A DNA stretch of 64,000 nucleotides from positions 44,502-108,501 of the forward strand of contig JBDTVS010000048.1 of assembly GCA_040007095.1 (NCBI GenBank), in the 5' to 3' direction. The translations under genes and the position numbers were made by a program. Below the pieces are notes generated by a model. That model was not told the origin of the DNA and made no database searches. It saw only the letters and a program-made list of their open reading frames with translations. Below are positions 25,938 to 35,647 of the stretch, piece by piece. This stretch comes from JBDTVS01 sp040007095 (GTDB lineage: Bacteria; Acidobacteriota; Vicinamibacteria; Vicinamibacterales; CAVVIG01). Every line of letters starts with the position of its first letter. The first letter of the stretch is position 1.

Positions 25938-26666
25938 TTAGCGCGGCGGCCCGTGTGGCTCGTCCGCTCCGCGCCGGTGGACGCCGAGCACGAACGCCGC
26001 GACGGCGACCGCCAGTGCGTACAGAACGGCCAGCTTGATGGTCACGAATGAGGGTTCCATCCACGTCGGCGGCAGGCGTTTCGGCCTCCACAGAGCCAAT
26101 CGCCACAGTCCTTCGGTAACGATCACGACTCCAACCAGTGTCGCGGCCAGCGAGGCCAGACGCACGGACCCACGCAGGCCACGGCGAAGCGTGCGTCCGC
26201 CGCCCCTTGCTCCCGCGACGACCAGACCCGCGACGATGGAGAGCCCGAGCGCCCACCTGGCCAGAAACGTGACCCAGAACACCGCCTGATGCAGCCATGC
26301 GGTCCGAGTCATGCCGCCGTATCGCAGGAACAGCGCGTCCACCTCCCCACGATGATCAGTCCACCAGGTGTCCGCGGTTCCGGTGCTCCACCACAGCGCG
26401 GCGAAGATCGCCAGCCCGATGACGAATTCGCCAATTGCCGCTCCCATGGTTCGCCACACATCACGGGTCGCGCCGTTGGCGATCATGACGGCGCCGGCCG
26501 TCGTCGCCGCCGCGGTGCCGAGGATGATCGGCACGAGCGCGGCCGAGAGAACGAGCGCGAGCGCATTGGATTCCGGCACGTTGAGCAGCGCCCAATAGAG
26601 AGCACCGGCCAATCCGTAGCCAAGCGCCAGCACGCCGGCGGCCAGCCCTTCGCGGCCCGGCCTCAT
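25938..26666 (-). CDS. Integral membrane protein of unknown family
   Basis: A 242-residue protein with about six to seven hydrophobic helices (for example LVLSAALVPIILGTAAA and LAATLVGVVIVTEGLW) and short basic loops. I do not recognise a family. Its ATG overlaps the stop of the alpha-2-macroglobulin gene by four bases (ATGA), so it is the third gene of the DUF1175-macroglobulin operon. It may anchor or regulate that protein in the inner membrane; this is inferred from coupling only. Confidence 0.6.
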   Translation of the reverse strand: MRPGREGLAAGVLALGYGLAGALYWALLNVPESNALALVLSAALVPIILGTAAATTAGAVMIANGATRDVWRTMGAAIGEFVIGLAIFAALWWSTGTADTWWTDHRGEVDALFLRYGGMTRTAWLHQAVFWVTFLARWALGLSIVAGLVVAGARGGGRTLRRGLRGSVRLASLAATLVGVVIVTEGLWRLALWRPKRLPPTWMEPSFVTIKLAVLYALAVAVAAFVLGVHRRGADEPHGPPR

Positions 26667-29600
26667 CGGACGCCCGCGGTTGGGACGGTCACCGTCGTCG
26701 TGGTGCCCGACGCGGATACATCGGGTACGTACATCGGCGAGATGTGCGCCGGCATCGCGTTGAACACGCCTTGCGCGGTCACTTTCAGCAGGTAGGTGAA
26801 CTCGGTGCGGCCCCCGGAGAGGTTTTCCAGGAAGAACACCGTCCGGTCGTCGCGAAGCTCGCGCTGGCTGCCGAAGTACCAGGGGCGCGGCCGCTCGAGC
26901 TCGTAAGGGGCTTCCTTCTCGACCTGTTCGGTGCCGGCGGGGATGGGATCCTCTAGCATGAGGTAACGCCAGTCGGCGGAACCTGCAACGGTCAGACGGA
27001 CGAGGAGCACATCGCCGGGCTGGGCCGTGCCGTCGAACGCGCCTTCCCGATACACGATCCGGTTGTCCTTCCGGACCGGCGTCAACGTGGCGTAGGTCCT
27101 GACGAGCGCCAGCTTTCGCGAGCCGGTTCGCTCCTCTGCGGCGGGTTTGTCATAGTAACGCACCGAGGCGTCGTAGTACAGCGCTCCCTCGCCCTTTGTC
27201 ACGATCCGGACGCTGTTGACGCCTGCGGCGGCCGGACTCTCGATGAGGATGGGATCTGGTGCGGTCAGTGATTGCGCGTCGAACGAGTGGCTGCCAACGC
27301 GCGCGCCGTTGACGAACACTTCCGCCGTGATCGGCGACGGCCGCTCGCCCCGTGCTCGGGTGAAGGCCAGCAGGCCCTGGAGCGCGAATGACGTTTGCTT
27401 GGTGCTGATCCAGTAGCCGCCGGTTCGATTCACCACCAGCCACCGGGCGACACGTTCGAGGATGGGATTGCGAGGATCGCGGGCTGACAGCGCCTGCAGC
27501 GCCAGTGCCGATGCCTCGACGCTGGTGTCCGCGAAATCTTCCAGCAGAGGGTCGGCGGTGACTGACCACCACGACAGATCGCCGCGCGTCTGCACCGAAT
27601 CGAGCAGCTCGCTGGCGGTGTTGGCGGCCCGAGAATCTTTCTGTCGGTCGAGCACCATCAACAGCAGGGCGCGGCCGGTCGCGGTCATGCGGGACCGCGC
27701 GGCCCACAGCTCGTCGATCGGCGCCACGAGGTCGAATCTGTCCGCGCTGGAGGGCTGATTGCCCGAACCGGCGCGCGCCAGCACGTACGCTTCGTACGCT
27801 TTCAGGTCCGGCACCGCTCGCGGGTAGAGTGCGTATAACCGCTGGAGTGCGTGCGTCGCCAATTGGATCCGGTAGCCATCGACGTTGACGTCGTTGTCGC
27901 GTGCCTGCAGCAATCCGTCCAGCGCGTACGCGGTCATGAACGGATGATTCTGATCCGTCTTCCACCAACCCCATCCGCCATCGTCGTGCTGAAAGTCGTA
28001 CAGGCGCTTGAGCCCATCGTCCACCTGACGGCCGAGCGCCTCCAGACGTGCGGTCGGCGTGACGCCCATCTGCGACATCGCACGGAGTACGACGAGATTG
28101 GGCACGAAGCTCGACAGGGTTTGTTCGGTGCAGCCCCATGGAAAGGACGTGAGGTAGTCGAGCGCGCCGAGCATGGTGCCCGCGAGCGACGGGGCCAGCG
28201 CGACACGCACCGATCGGGCGGACGCATTGGCCGTCGAGGGCACCGTCAGCTCGAGCGTGCGTTCTCCAGCCTGAGGCAGCGAGCCGGAGCCCCCGGCGTT
28301 CCGCTGCAAGCCGGCCGGACGCACCGGGAGCGAGAGCTGCATCGCGTCGCCGGCCGCGTCGGTCGTCGCACGTCCGGTCACGCTGACCGGGCGGACCGCA
28401 TCGGCGGTGAAGCGCCAATCGGTGCGCTGTTCGCCGTTGGAGGCCACCTGGATCGTGCGGGTCGGCGTTGGTGCGGCAGGATCGCCCGAAGTCAGCCCGT
28501 CGGCTGCGAGAGAGACGGAGACGGTCTTCGCGTCCGGGAGATAGTTGTGGACGATTGTCGGAATCGTGACCTTGTCGCCCTCCGTCAAGAATCGAGGTGT
28601 CACCACGCGCACGATCAGATCTTTGGTCGTGGTCGTGTGTGCCAGCGTCGTGCCCACGTCGGTCGCCACCGTCACTGCTCGTGCGGTCAGGCGCCACGAG
28701 GTCAGCGAGTCCGGATACGCGATGCGCACCTGGGCCTGGCCGTCTTGGTTGGTCGTCACGTCGCCGGCCCAGAACGCGGTATCGGGAAAATCCTTTCGCA
28801 CGCGAGGACGATCGGGCCGCTCCGCCTTGAAGTCCGCCAGCGTCATCGGCCGTCGTCGGCGCTTGGCGAGCAGCAATTGGTCGGTGCCAGAGAATCCCAC
28901 GAACGAGTAGTTGCGCGAGAACTCGGTGTTGACGCGCGAGTACTCCCGTCGATAAAAAAAGCGGAGCGGGTCCGGTGTATCGTCCCGGCGGACACCGTAG
29001 ATCGCTTCGTCCACCAGACCGAGACTGAGCTGTGCGCGGACGGGCGCGCCGTTCGAATCGGCGACGTGAACCGTAAAGGTTCCCGGCTCGCCTGGACGGA
29101 TGACCGGACGATCGGCGACAGCGGTCACGGTCAGCTGATGGCGCGTCGCCGGCACGCTCAGCCGGCGCTCGGCGCGGTAGAGACGATCGTCCTTCAGGAA
29201 CGCGACGCTGACGTACGTGTCGCCGACATCGTCTGCGGCAACCGGCACGTCGATCGCTTCATTGCTTCGCACCTTGACGACCCGGTGAAATGACACGTGC
29301 TGGGCCTCTTTGGTGACCAGCACGAACGAGTCGAACTCCGCACCCCGTACGATCAAGCGGGCTGTGTCGCCGGGCGCGTACGACTGCCGGTCCGCAATCA
29401 GCTCGAGCACCCGGTCTTCGGTGTCAGGCCCTCGCTCGGCTCGACCAGGTACCCACACGTACGCGGCATCCGAGACTTCGCGGCCCTCGGACTGCGCGGT
29501 CGCGCGCACGCGATAGCTCCCCGGTCGGGTGGGAACCGTGAACGGCCAACCCGCGCGGCCCTGTGCATCGGCTGCGATGTCGGCTTGTTGCACCATGGTG

Positions 29601-31372
29601 ATCTTGGGGGACGGGGTGCCCCCGTATTCGAGTTGCTCGAGCGTGAGATGCAGCCGTGTGCCGGGCTGCGGCGCTCCGTCGTAGTCGAGTACGCGGACGG
29701 TGACGAGGCCGGGTTCACCAGGCGTGCGGATGTAGTGATCCGCCGTCGCCAGCAGAAGAAATCGGCCGTAGGTGGCGGTGGCAGAGGCAGCACCCGAGAC
29801 TTCTCGACCACTGGCATCCGTCACGCGCGCCTCGATGCGCGCGGTGTAGTCGCTCCCGATCGTCCGTCCTCCGGACTCGAGTTCCTTGCGGTCCAGTGGG
29901 ACGGAGATCTCGGCGACGCCTTGATCGTTCAGGACGGCCTTGCCTTCCAGCTTCTGCTCGCCGCCTCCGTACCCATCGCCGTCCGCGTTGTCTTCACGTT
30001 GGCCCCCGCTATCGCCTTCGTAGCGCAGCGGCGAGTCGTACGGCTGCTGGTGGACGACGTAGGTGACGGACCCGCCGGCGACGGGCGCGCCAAAGTAGTA
30101 GCGAGCCGCGATGGTGGCGGTGAGCCGATTCCCCTGCACGATGATGCGCTCGGCTGGCCGGACGGCGACATCGAACTCAGGCTTGCGGTACTCCTGCACC
30201 TCGAAGGCACCGTTGGCGGTGTCGTCGCCGCTCGCGACCCGGATTGTGTAGGCGCCGAGCGACGCGGTGACCGGCACGGTGAACACGCTGTTGATCGCGC
30301 CAAATTCATCCACCGTCTTCTGCTCGCGGAGCAGCACCTTGTTGCTGCCATCGACGACGGATAGCTCCAGCGGTGTTCGCGATACCGGCAACAACGCGTC
30401 TTTTTCGCGCCACCGGACGATGCTCTTGATATGCACGACGTGTCCCGGTCGATAGACGGGACGATCGGTGTAGATATAGCCGACGAGCTCGCGCGCGGAT
30501 TGGCGAATGGCATACGCGCCTGGATCGGTCGCTGCGGTCTCGTTGCCGCACTGAGCCAGCGTCACGAGATTGTCGGGTTGGCCGCCCTTCAGCGCAGCCT
30601 TGACGTCGGGGTGGAACGTGCCGTCCTCCTCGGTGTTGCCCATGGCCACGGTTTCGCGATCCGCCATCACACGCACATGGCAATCCTTGAGCGGCACTCC
30701 GGTAAACCGGTTCGCCGCAAAGATCAGTAGCTCGCCCGGCGCGGTCTTCACGACGAGGCCGACATCGGACACGACCACGACCGTGTAGGCCTTGAGTGGC
30801 GCGCTGACGGCTTCCACCACGTAGATGCCAGGCGCGGACACCGCGATCGGCAATTGCCGGTACTCGCTGTCGCGGACCGGCGGGAGGATCTCACGCCAGG
30901 ACGTGACCAGCTGCGCTGCGTTGAGGAGCGGCAGCTGGGCGAACGTGTTCACGTTCAACGTCCGGCGTCGGACCAGCTGACTCGTGTTCGCCGCGCGCTG
31001 GCGCGCCACACGATAGGGGCGGCTGAACTGTTCACGCACGAAACCGCGGACGTCGGCGCGACGCGCGGCCTTCCAGTTCGCGATGCGTTCGAGCCACGTC
31101 CGCTCTTGAGGCACGATCGGCGTCTCGTTCCCGAGCCGATGTGGATCCTTCAGCTTCGCGAAGAACGCGACCGGGTCGTTCACGCGGTAGACGCGAAAAT
31201 CCAGGTGATCGAGGCGGCGGAACGTCAGAAAAATCTCTGGCTGCTCGCGGCTGTTGAAGATCTGCTGGCTCGAGAGCGTAAACGCAGGGGTTGCGTCCGG
31301 CGCCTGGGCGTCCGCGCGCGCGGCAGTCAGTCCCAACACCAGGCAGGCGAGTCCGAGGCGGGCGCCACGCAT
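26663..31372 (-). CDS. Periplasmic alpha-2-macroglobulin with intact thioester (YfaS-like)
   Basis: A 1569-residue protein with signal peptide (LGLACLVLGLTAARADA) and no clear lipobox, so probably soluble in the periplasm. Multiple macroglobulin (Ig-like) domains fill the first half, with GYIYTDRPVYRPGHVVHIKS marking the MG core. The reactive thioester motif CTEQ lies near residues 1081-1084 in FPWGCTEQT, inside an alpha-alpha toroid domain (DDGGWGWWKTDQNHPFMTAY). Such proteins trap attacking proteases covalently. ATG 31372 overlaps the stop of the DUF1175 gene as TGATG. E. coli pairs yfaS with yfaT (DUF1175) in the same way. Confidence 0.92.
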   Translation of the reverse strand: MRGARLGLACLVLGLTAARADAQAPDATPAFTLSSQQIFNSREQPEIFLTFRRLDHLDFRVYRVNDPVAFFAKLKDPHRLGNETPIVPQERTWLERIANWKAARRADVRGFVREQFSRPYRVARQRAANTSQLVRRRTLNVNTFAQLPLLNAAQLVTSWREILPPVRDSEYRQLPIAVSAPGIYVVEAVSAPLKAYTVVVVSDVGLVVKTAPGELLIFAANRFTGVPLKDCHVRVMADRETVAMGNTEEDGTFHPDVKAALKGGQPDNLVTLAQCGNETAATDPGAYAIRQSARELVGYIYTDRPVYRPGHVVHIKSIVRWREKDALLPVSRTPLELSVVDGSNKVLLREQKTVDEFGAINSVFTVPVTASLGAYTIRVASGDDTANGAFEVQEYRKPEFDVAVRPAERIIVQGNRLTATIAARYYFGAPVAGGSVTYVVHQQPYDSPLRYEGDSGGQREDNADGDGYGGGEQKLEGKAVLNDQGVAEISVPLDRKELESGGRTIGSDYTARIEARVTDASGREVSGAASATATYGRFLLLATADHYIRTPGEPGLVTVRVLDYDGAPQPGTRLHLTLEQLEYGGTPSPKITMVQQADIAADAQGRAGWPFTVPTRPGSYRVRATAQSEGREVSDAAYVWVPGRAERGPDTEDRVLELIADRQSYAPGDTARLIVRGAEFDSFVLVTKEAQHVSFHRVVKVRSNEAIDVPVAADDVGDTYVSVAFLKDDRLYRAERRLSVPATRHQLTVTAVADRPVIRPGEPGTFTVHVADSNGAPVRAQLSLGLVDEAIYGVRRDDTPDPLRFFYRREYSRVNTEFSRNYSFVGFSGTDQLLLAKRRRRPMTLADFKAERPDRPRVRKDFPDTAFWAGDVTTNQDGQAQVRIAYPDSLTSWRLTARAVTVATDVGTTLAHTTTTKDLIVRVVTPRFLTEGDKVTIPTIVHNYLPDAKTVSVSLAADGLTSGDPAAPTPTRTIQVASNGEQRTDWRFTADAVRPVSVTGRATTDAAGDAMQLSLPVRPAGLQRNAGGSGSLPQAGERTLELTVPSTANASARSVRVALAPSLAGTMLGALDYLTSFPWGCTEQTLSSFVPNLVVLRAMSQMGVTPTARLEALGRQVDDGLKRLYDFQHDDGGWGWWKTDQNHPFMTAYALDGLLQARDNDVNVDGYRIQLATHALQRLYALYPRAVPDLKAYEAYVLARAGSGNQPSSADRFDLVAPIDELWAARSRMTATGRALLLMVLDRQKDSRAANTASELLDSVQTRGDLSWWSVTADPLLEDFADTSVEASALALQALSARDPRNPILERVARWLVVNRTGGYWISTKQTSFALQGLLAFTRARGERPSPITAEVFVNGARVGSHSFDAQSLTAPDPILIESPAAAGVNSVRIVTKGEGALYYDASVRYYDKPAAEERTGSRKLALVRTYATLTPVRKDNRIVYREGAFDGTAQPGDVLLVRLTVAGSADWRYLMLEDPIPAGTEQVEKEAPYELERPRPWYFGSQRELRDDRTVFFLENLSGGRTEFTYLLKVTAQGVFNAMPAHISPMYVPDVSASGTTTTVTVPTAGVR

Positions 31373-32079
31373 CAACGGCTCCGATCGAGCAGCGACAGAC
31401 GAAACACACCCACGAACGCCGGATTGGATCGCACCGGACGCCACCGGGCGGATGGATGATGCGTCAAGTCCGCCAGCGACGTCTTGCGCATTTCGCCTTC
31501 GTGCCCGTCCTGTGGGCCGGTGTGGTAGACGATCCAGTCGGCGCGCGACGGGTCGAATCGCGACGGTCCGACGAAGATCATCAAGTGGTCGGGGCTCTTC
31601 GCTTGATCCTGTCTGAAATACAGCAGGTCGCCGGTCTGCAGCGCGTTGGTATCACGCCCGAGCGAGTGGGCGTTGAACCGGATCAGCGTCGCCGCGTCGG
31701 CGAACTCGGAAAACCGATCCGGCTCGCTGGCCACCCGGAACAACCGCCAGGCGTGTCCGGTCGCAGTCGGGGCGCCGCGGACGTCGGGAAAACTGGCGGT
31801 CGCCGGTAGCTGTGCTCGGCGGTGCCACTCGGGCGTGTGGGCGCGGAGCGCCTCGCGATAGGCGTGGCGCACGAGAGACGCGCAGTCGGTGACGTCGCCG
31901 GTCGATCGTTCGAACTGCGCGTCCGCGAGCAGCGTGAACCAGGATTGGAACGCGACCCGGTCCGATTCATCAACGGGCGAGAGACGCGGTGCGGCTCCGG
32001 AGCCCGCGGCCACCGCCGCCGCTGTGGCCAGTGTCGCAGCGAACGCGATGAGGCGCGCGACAGTTGATCGAGGAACCAC
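31372..32079 (-). CDS. DUF1175 (YfaT-like) secreted protein
   Basis: About 235 residues from GTG 32079, which has SD GGAGA seven bases upstream. A signal peptide (RLIAFAATLATAAAVAAGSG) precedes a compact papain-like NlpC/P60-type fold: DCASLVRHAYREAL supplies the candidate Cys, TGDLLYFRQ and DHLMIFVG the following strands and His. DUF1175 is found beside alpha-2-macroglobulins (yfaT-yfaS in E. coli). The overlap with the next gene (TGATG) indicates translational coupling. It may process peptidoglycan or the macroglobulin; neither is demonstrated. Confidence 0.8.
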   Translation of the reverse strand: MVPRSTVARLIAFAATLATAAAVAAGSGAAPRLSPVDESDRVAFQSWFTLLADAQFERSTGDVTDCASLVRHAYREALRAHTPEWHRRAQLPATASFPDVRGAPTATGHAWRLFRVASEPDRFSEFADAATLIRFNAHSLGRDTNALQTGDLLYFRQDQAKSPDHLMIFVGPSRFDPSRADWIVYHTGPQDGHEGEMRKTSLADLTHHPSARWRPVRSNPAFVGVFRLSLLDRSR

Positions 32080-32177
32080 CAAAGTCTCCGACCGAGAATA
32101 ACCCAATATGTCGGTCGCGCCGACGTCACGGCAGCGGCGGCCAAGGATATTGCGAAGTCCCTGACTCTGATGCGCGT

Positions 32178-33065
32178 CTACTGTTCGCCCCATTTCAGCT
32201 TTTCGCGCAGGACCTCGAAATAGCTGCGCGTCGATGGGCGGATCAGCCTGAGCGTGGTCGGTGCGCGGCAGACGCTCACGACATCGCCAGCCTCCAGCTC
32301 GTGTCCGGCCTGGCCGTCGAACGTGACGAACACCTCGTCCCGATTCTGGATTTCAGGTTGTACGCGAACGGCTGAGGACGAAGGAATGACGATCGGCCGG
32401 TTGGTGAGCGTATGTGGGGCAATCGGCGTGATGACGAGGCCCTCGACGGCGGGGTGCACGATTGGACCGCCGGCCGCCAGGTTGTACGCCGTGGATCCGG
32501 TCGGTGTCGCGACGATCACGCCGTCGCCTTTCACGCGCGTCAGAAACTCGTCGCCGACCCAGACCGACAAATCGACCAGGCGTGAGCGCGCGGTTTTGGC
32601 GATGACCACGTCGTTGAGCGCGATGTGTCTCGCATACGTCTCACCGCGGCGCTCGGTGGTTGCCCGCAGCATCAGACGTTCTTCGATTCTCGCCCGGCCG
32701 GACACGGCGGATTCGAGCGCGGGATAGAGCTCTGGCAGCGTGACTTCGGTCAGGAATCCCAGGCTGCCGAAGTTGACGCCGAGAATGGGAATCGCCAGGC
32801 CGGCTTCGCCGATGCGATCGGCCATGCCAAGTAGCGTGCCGTCGCCTCCGAGCACCAGGACCATGTCCACTTCCCGGACCAGTTGCTCCTTGTCCCGAAC
32901 CGGCCAGTCGCAGGAGCTGGAGAGGGCGGCCGTCGCCGTTTCGAATACCGCATTCAGGCCGCGTTGTCGCAGCCAGGACGAGATGTCGGCAAGATGCGGC
33001 GCCGCTTGCCGAAGATGATGCTTGGCAACGATGCCGATGTTGGTCGCAATGGGTCTGGATGTCAT
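32178..33065 (-). CDS. nadK: NAD kinase
   Basis: A 295-residue cytoplasmic enzyme phosphorylating NAD+ to NADP+. The diagnostic motifs are LGGDGTLLG (ATP/catalytic Asp), NDVVI and the glycine-rich ATPTGSTAYNLAAGGP. A TACTAT box (minus strand, 33079-33074) lies eight bases before the ATG, so it may have its own promoter within the xse-isp-tly operon. It follows otsB by 43 bases; tlyA-nadK linkage is common in bacteria. Confidence 0.95.
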   Translation of the reverse strand: MTSRPIATNIGIVAKHHLRQAAPHLADISSWLRQRGLNAVFETATAALSSSCDWPVRDKEQLVREVDMVLVLGGDGTLLGMADRIGEAGLAIPILGVNFGSLGFLTEVTLPELYPALESAVSGRARIEERLMLRATTERRGETYARHIALNDVVIAKTARSRLVDLSVWVGDEFLTRVKGDGVIVATPTGSTAYNLAAGGPIVHPAVEGLVITPIAPHTLTNRPIVIPSSSAVRVQPEIQNRDEVFVTFDGQAGHELEAGDVVSVCRAPTTLRLIRPSTRSYFEVLREKLKWGEQ

Positions 33066-33108
33066 CTTCGTTAATAGTAGGGCAGGTGAGGAACGTCGTC
33101 AGGAGGCT

Positions 33109-33930
33109 TCATCGCACCGGCCCGACCTGCGCGCGGACCGGCGCGATGAGCAGGTTCAACCACTGACGCACCGCCTCCGCGTCGGCCAGACGATAGTTGG
33201 CCAGGGTTGGTTCGTTCCCCACGTGCACGCTTGCCCCGTGCGCGGGAATCGCCGCGAACATGTCTTCGTCGGTGGTGTCGTCGCCGACGGCGATCAACCG
33301 AGCGGAGGGTCCCGAAGCCTCAAGGATAAGACGGATCGGCAGTCCTTTGTGCGCACTGCGCGAGCGGACCTCGATCACTTTCTTTCCTTCGCGCGCCTCG
33401 AGCGGTTCGTGCCTCAATGCGGTGACGAGCTGCTTTCTCAACTCCCCGGCCTGCTGCCTGCCGAATTCCGGATCGGCGAGCCGATAGTGCCACGAGAGCG
33501 ATGCGCTCTTGAATTCCGTCGATGACCCGGGCGTCGCGTCGGTGAATCGCGCGACGATCGGCTCGACCTTGGCTCGCCAACCGGCGCGCAGCGGGGCGGT
33601 CGCAACCCACTCCAAAGAAGCGCCGGCCCGATGCCAGAAGCCGTGCTCGGCCCACAGTGCGAAAGGGAGGTCTCCGAGCCAGCTGTCGAGCACATCGCGT
33701 GGTCGTCCGCTGATGACATGCACGATCGTTTCGGGGCGTGTTGCGAGACGCCGCAGCAGCTGCAGCAGTTCCGCGTCGGGCCGGGCCAGGTCCGGGGTTG
33801 GCGCAATCTGCTGTAGCGTGCCGTCGTAGTCCAGCAGCAGGACCAGGGGGCTGGCGCTCAAGAGCGGGGTCAGGTGCTCCAGCAGCTCACTCGGCGTCGC
33901 TTCGAGGGTGACGTGCCCTTTCCTTGTCAC
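33109..33930 (-). CDS. otsB: Trehalose-6-phosphate phosphatase
   Basis: A 273-residue HAD-superfamily phosphatase: motif I DYDGTL (LLLDYDGTLQ), motif II region SGRP, and motif III/IV GDDTTDEDMF, the signature of OtsB. It dephosphorylates trehalose 6-phosphate to trehalose, a stress solute. The GTG start overlaps the tlyA stop by four bases (GTGA), so it is coupled to tlyA. No trehalose-6-phosphate synthase is visible here. Its place between tlyA and nadK is unusual. Confidence 0.9.
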   Translation of the reverse strand: MTRKGHVTLEATPSELLEHLTPLLSASPLVLLLDYDGTLQQIAPTPDLARPDAELLQLLRRLATRPETIVHVISGRPRDVLDSWLGDLPFALWAEHGFWHRAGASLEWVATAPLRAGWRAKVEPIVARFTDATPGSSTEFKSASLSWHYRLADPEFGRQQAGELRKQLVTALRHEPLEAREGKKVIEVRSRSAHKGLPIRLILEASGPSARLIAVGDDTTDEDMFAAIPAHGASVHVGNEPTLANYRLADAEAVRQWLNLLIAPVRAQVGPVR

Positions 33931-34670
33931 GTCCTCGCCCGCAGGTGCAGGAAGAATTCCCGGTTGCCGGTGGCGCCCGTGATTGGGGACGGTGTCATCG
34001 CGACGCGCACCAGCCGGCTGGCTTCGGCCTGCGCGGTGACTCGCTCGAGGACCGCTTCATGGACGGCCGGGTCGGTGACCAGACCACGCTTGCCCACCTC
34101 ATGCCGTCCGGCCTCGAACTGCGGTTTGACCAACGCGACGACGTCGCCCCCGGCCGTCAGCAGGCTCTCGAGCGGGGGGAAGATGTGACCGAGCGAAATG
34201 AACGAGACGTCGATCGTGACGATGTCGAAGGCGTGCGGCAGGTCGCCGGCGGCCAGCGCGCGGGCGTTGACACCTTCGCGGACCAGCACGCGCGGATCGT
34301 TGCGAAGCCGCCAGTCCAACTGGCCGCGTCCGACGTCGAGTGCGACCACGTCCGCGGCGCCTCGCTGTAGCAGCACGTCGGTGAAGCCGCCGGTCGATGC
34401 GCCGATGTCGAGGCCGCGGCGCCCCGCGACCGCGATGCCAAACGCATCGATGGCATGGGCGAGCTTCACGCCGCCGCGACCGACGTACGGATGGTCCGGT
34501 GCGACGAGTTCGACGCCGGCGTCGATGCCGACCAGGGCGCCGGCTTTGAAGACGACCTGGCCGTCGATCTTGACCTGCCGCGCGAGAATCAGCGCGCGCG
34601 CGCGCTCGCGCGACGCCGCCAGTCCGCGCTCGACGAGCGCCACGTCCAGCCTGATCGCCCTGGGTTTCAC
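33927..34670 (-). CDS. tlyA: TlyA-family rRNA 2'-O-methyltransferase
   Basis: About 247 residues from GTG 34670: an N-terminal S4 RNA-binding domain (IRLDVALVERGLAASRERAR), a linker, then an FtsJ-like methyltransferase domain. SAM-binding LDIGASTGGFTDVLL and catalytic K-D-K-E residues are visible (GRGGVKLAHAID, LVKPQFE). TlyA methylates 16S/23S rRNA in Mycobacterium and is also called hemolysin in older annotations. It starts 14 bases after the ispA stop. The upstream frame is open, but its composition is not coding-like, so the GTG is preferred. Confidence 0.9.
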   Translation of the reverse strand: MKPRAIRLDVALVERGLAASRERARALILARQVKIDGQVVFKAGALVGIDAGVELVAPDHPYVGRGGVKLAHAIDAFGIAVAGRRGLDIGASTGGFTDVLLQRGAADVVALDVGRGQLDWRLRNDPRVLVREGVNARALAAGDLPHAFDIVTIDVSFISLGHIFPPLESLLTAGGDVVALVKPQFEAGRHEVGKRGLVTDPAVHEAVLERVTAQAEASRLVRVAMTPSPITGATGNREFFLHLRART

Positions 34671-34684
34671 TCCGACGACACGCC

Positions 34685-35647
34685 TCAGTTCTTCCGGGAC
34701 ACGACCCAATCGGCAATCGGGCCGAGCCAGCCGCCGGCCAGGCCCGCGTCGGCGAGTGTCTGCTTTGCCCGCGTGATGCACTCGGCCGCGAGCGATTTCG
34801 AACGCTCCAGACCGAGCAGCGCAGGATAGGTCGGCTTGGCCCCCGAGGCATCCTTGCCCGACGTCTTTCCCAACTCGGCGTCGCTGCCTTCGACGTCCAG
34901 GATGTCATCCACGATCTGGAACGCCAGACCGAGGTCGTCGGCGTACCGATCAATCGCGCTCAAGTGGTCGTCGCCGGCGCCCGCCATGATCGCGCCGCTG
35001 ACGGCCGAGGCGCGGATCAAGGCGCCGGTCTTCTTGGCGTGCATCGTGCGAAGGGCGTCGGCGTCGAGTGTGAGCGAATGGCCCGGCGCCAGGCCGGCCG
35101 CCTGCAGGTCGATGGCTTGTCCGCCGACGAGGCCGATGGCGCGTGCCGCGTCGCCGATGCTCTGAAGCGCGCGCAGCTTTCGCGACATGATGATCGCCTC
35201 GGTGACCGCCGGCTCGCGCGCGAGGAGCGCAAAGGCTTCGGCCTGGAGGCCGTCGCCGGCGAGAATCGCGATGCCGTCGCCGTACACGACGTGCAGGGTC
35301 GGACGTCCGCGCCGCAGCGTGTCGTTGTCCATGGCGGGCAGGTCGTCATGGATCAGTGAATAGGTGTGAATGAGCTCGATGGCGCACGCCGCCGGCAGGG
35401 CCAGCCCGGCGGCCGGGGGCAGCGGTACCTCGATGGCGGTGTTCGCCTGAAGTCGGGCGACGACATCCGCCGCGGCCAGTGCGAGGCACGGCCGCAGACG
35501 CTTGCCCCCGGCGAAGACGCTGTAGCGCATGGCGTCCGCCAAGATGGGCGGGCACGCCGGAGGGGACGGCAGAAAGCGGTCTAACGCCGAATCGACCAGC
35601 GCTCGTGACTCGTCGAGAAACACGCGCAGCGGATCGGCGGCCGTCAC
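34685..35647 (-). CDS. ispA: Short-chain polyprenyl (farnesyl/geranylgeranyl) diphosphate synthase
   Basis: A 320-residue all-helical enzyme that condenses isopentenyl diphosphate with allylic diphosphates. It has the first aspartate-rich motif DDLPAMDND, GGKRLRP near the N terminus and the second motif DDILD, all required for catalysis. The GTG start overlaps the xseB stop by four bases. Genomic order xseB-ispA-tlyA is typical, though dxs, often between ispA and tlyA, is missing here. Chain length cannot be judged reliably from the sequence. Confidence 0.93.
   Translation of the reverse strand: MTAADPLRVFLDESRALVDSALDRFLPSPPACPPILADAMRYSVFAGGKRLRPCLALAAADVVARLQANTAIEVPLPPAAGLALPAACAIELIHTYSLIHDDLPAMDNDTLRRGRPTLHVVYGDGIAILAGDGLQAEAFALLAREPAVTEAIIMSRKLRALQSIGDAARAIGLVGGQAIDLQAAGLAPGHSLTLDADALRTMHAKKTGALIRASAVSGAIMAGAGDDHLSAIDRYADDLGLAFQIVDDILDVEGSDAELGKTSGKDASGAKPTYPALLGLERSKSLAAECITRAKQTLADAGLAGGWLGPIADWVVSRKN

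Noticed and set aside
25817..25941. A short plus-strand frame overlapping the end of the SpoIID gene
   Set aside because: It begins inside the gene in another frame and has no SD or homology; probably chance.
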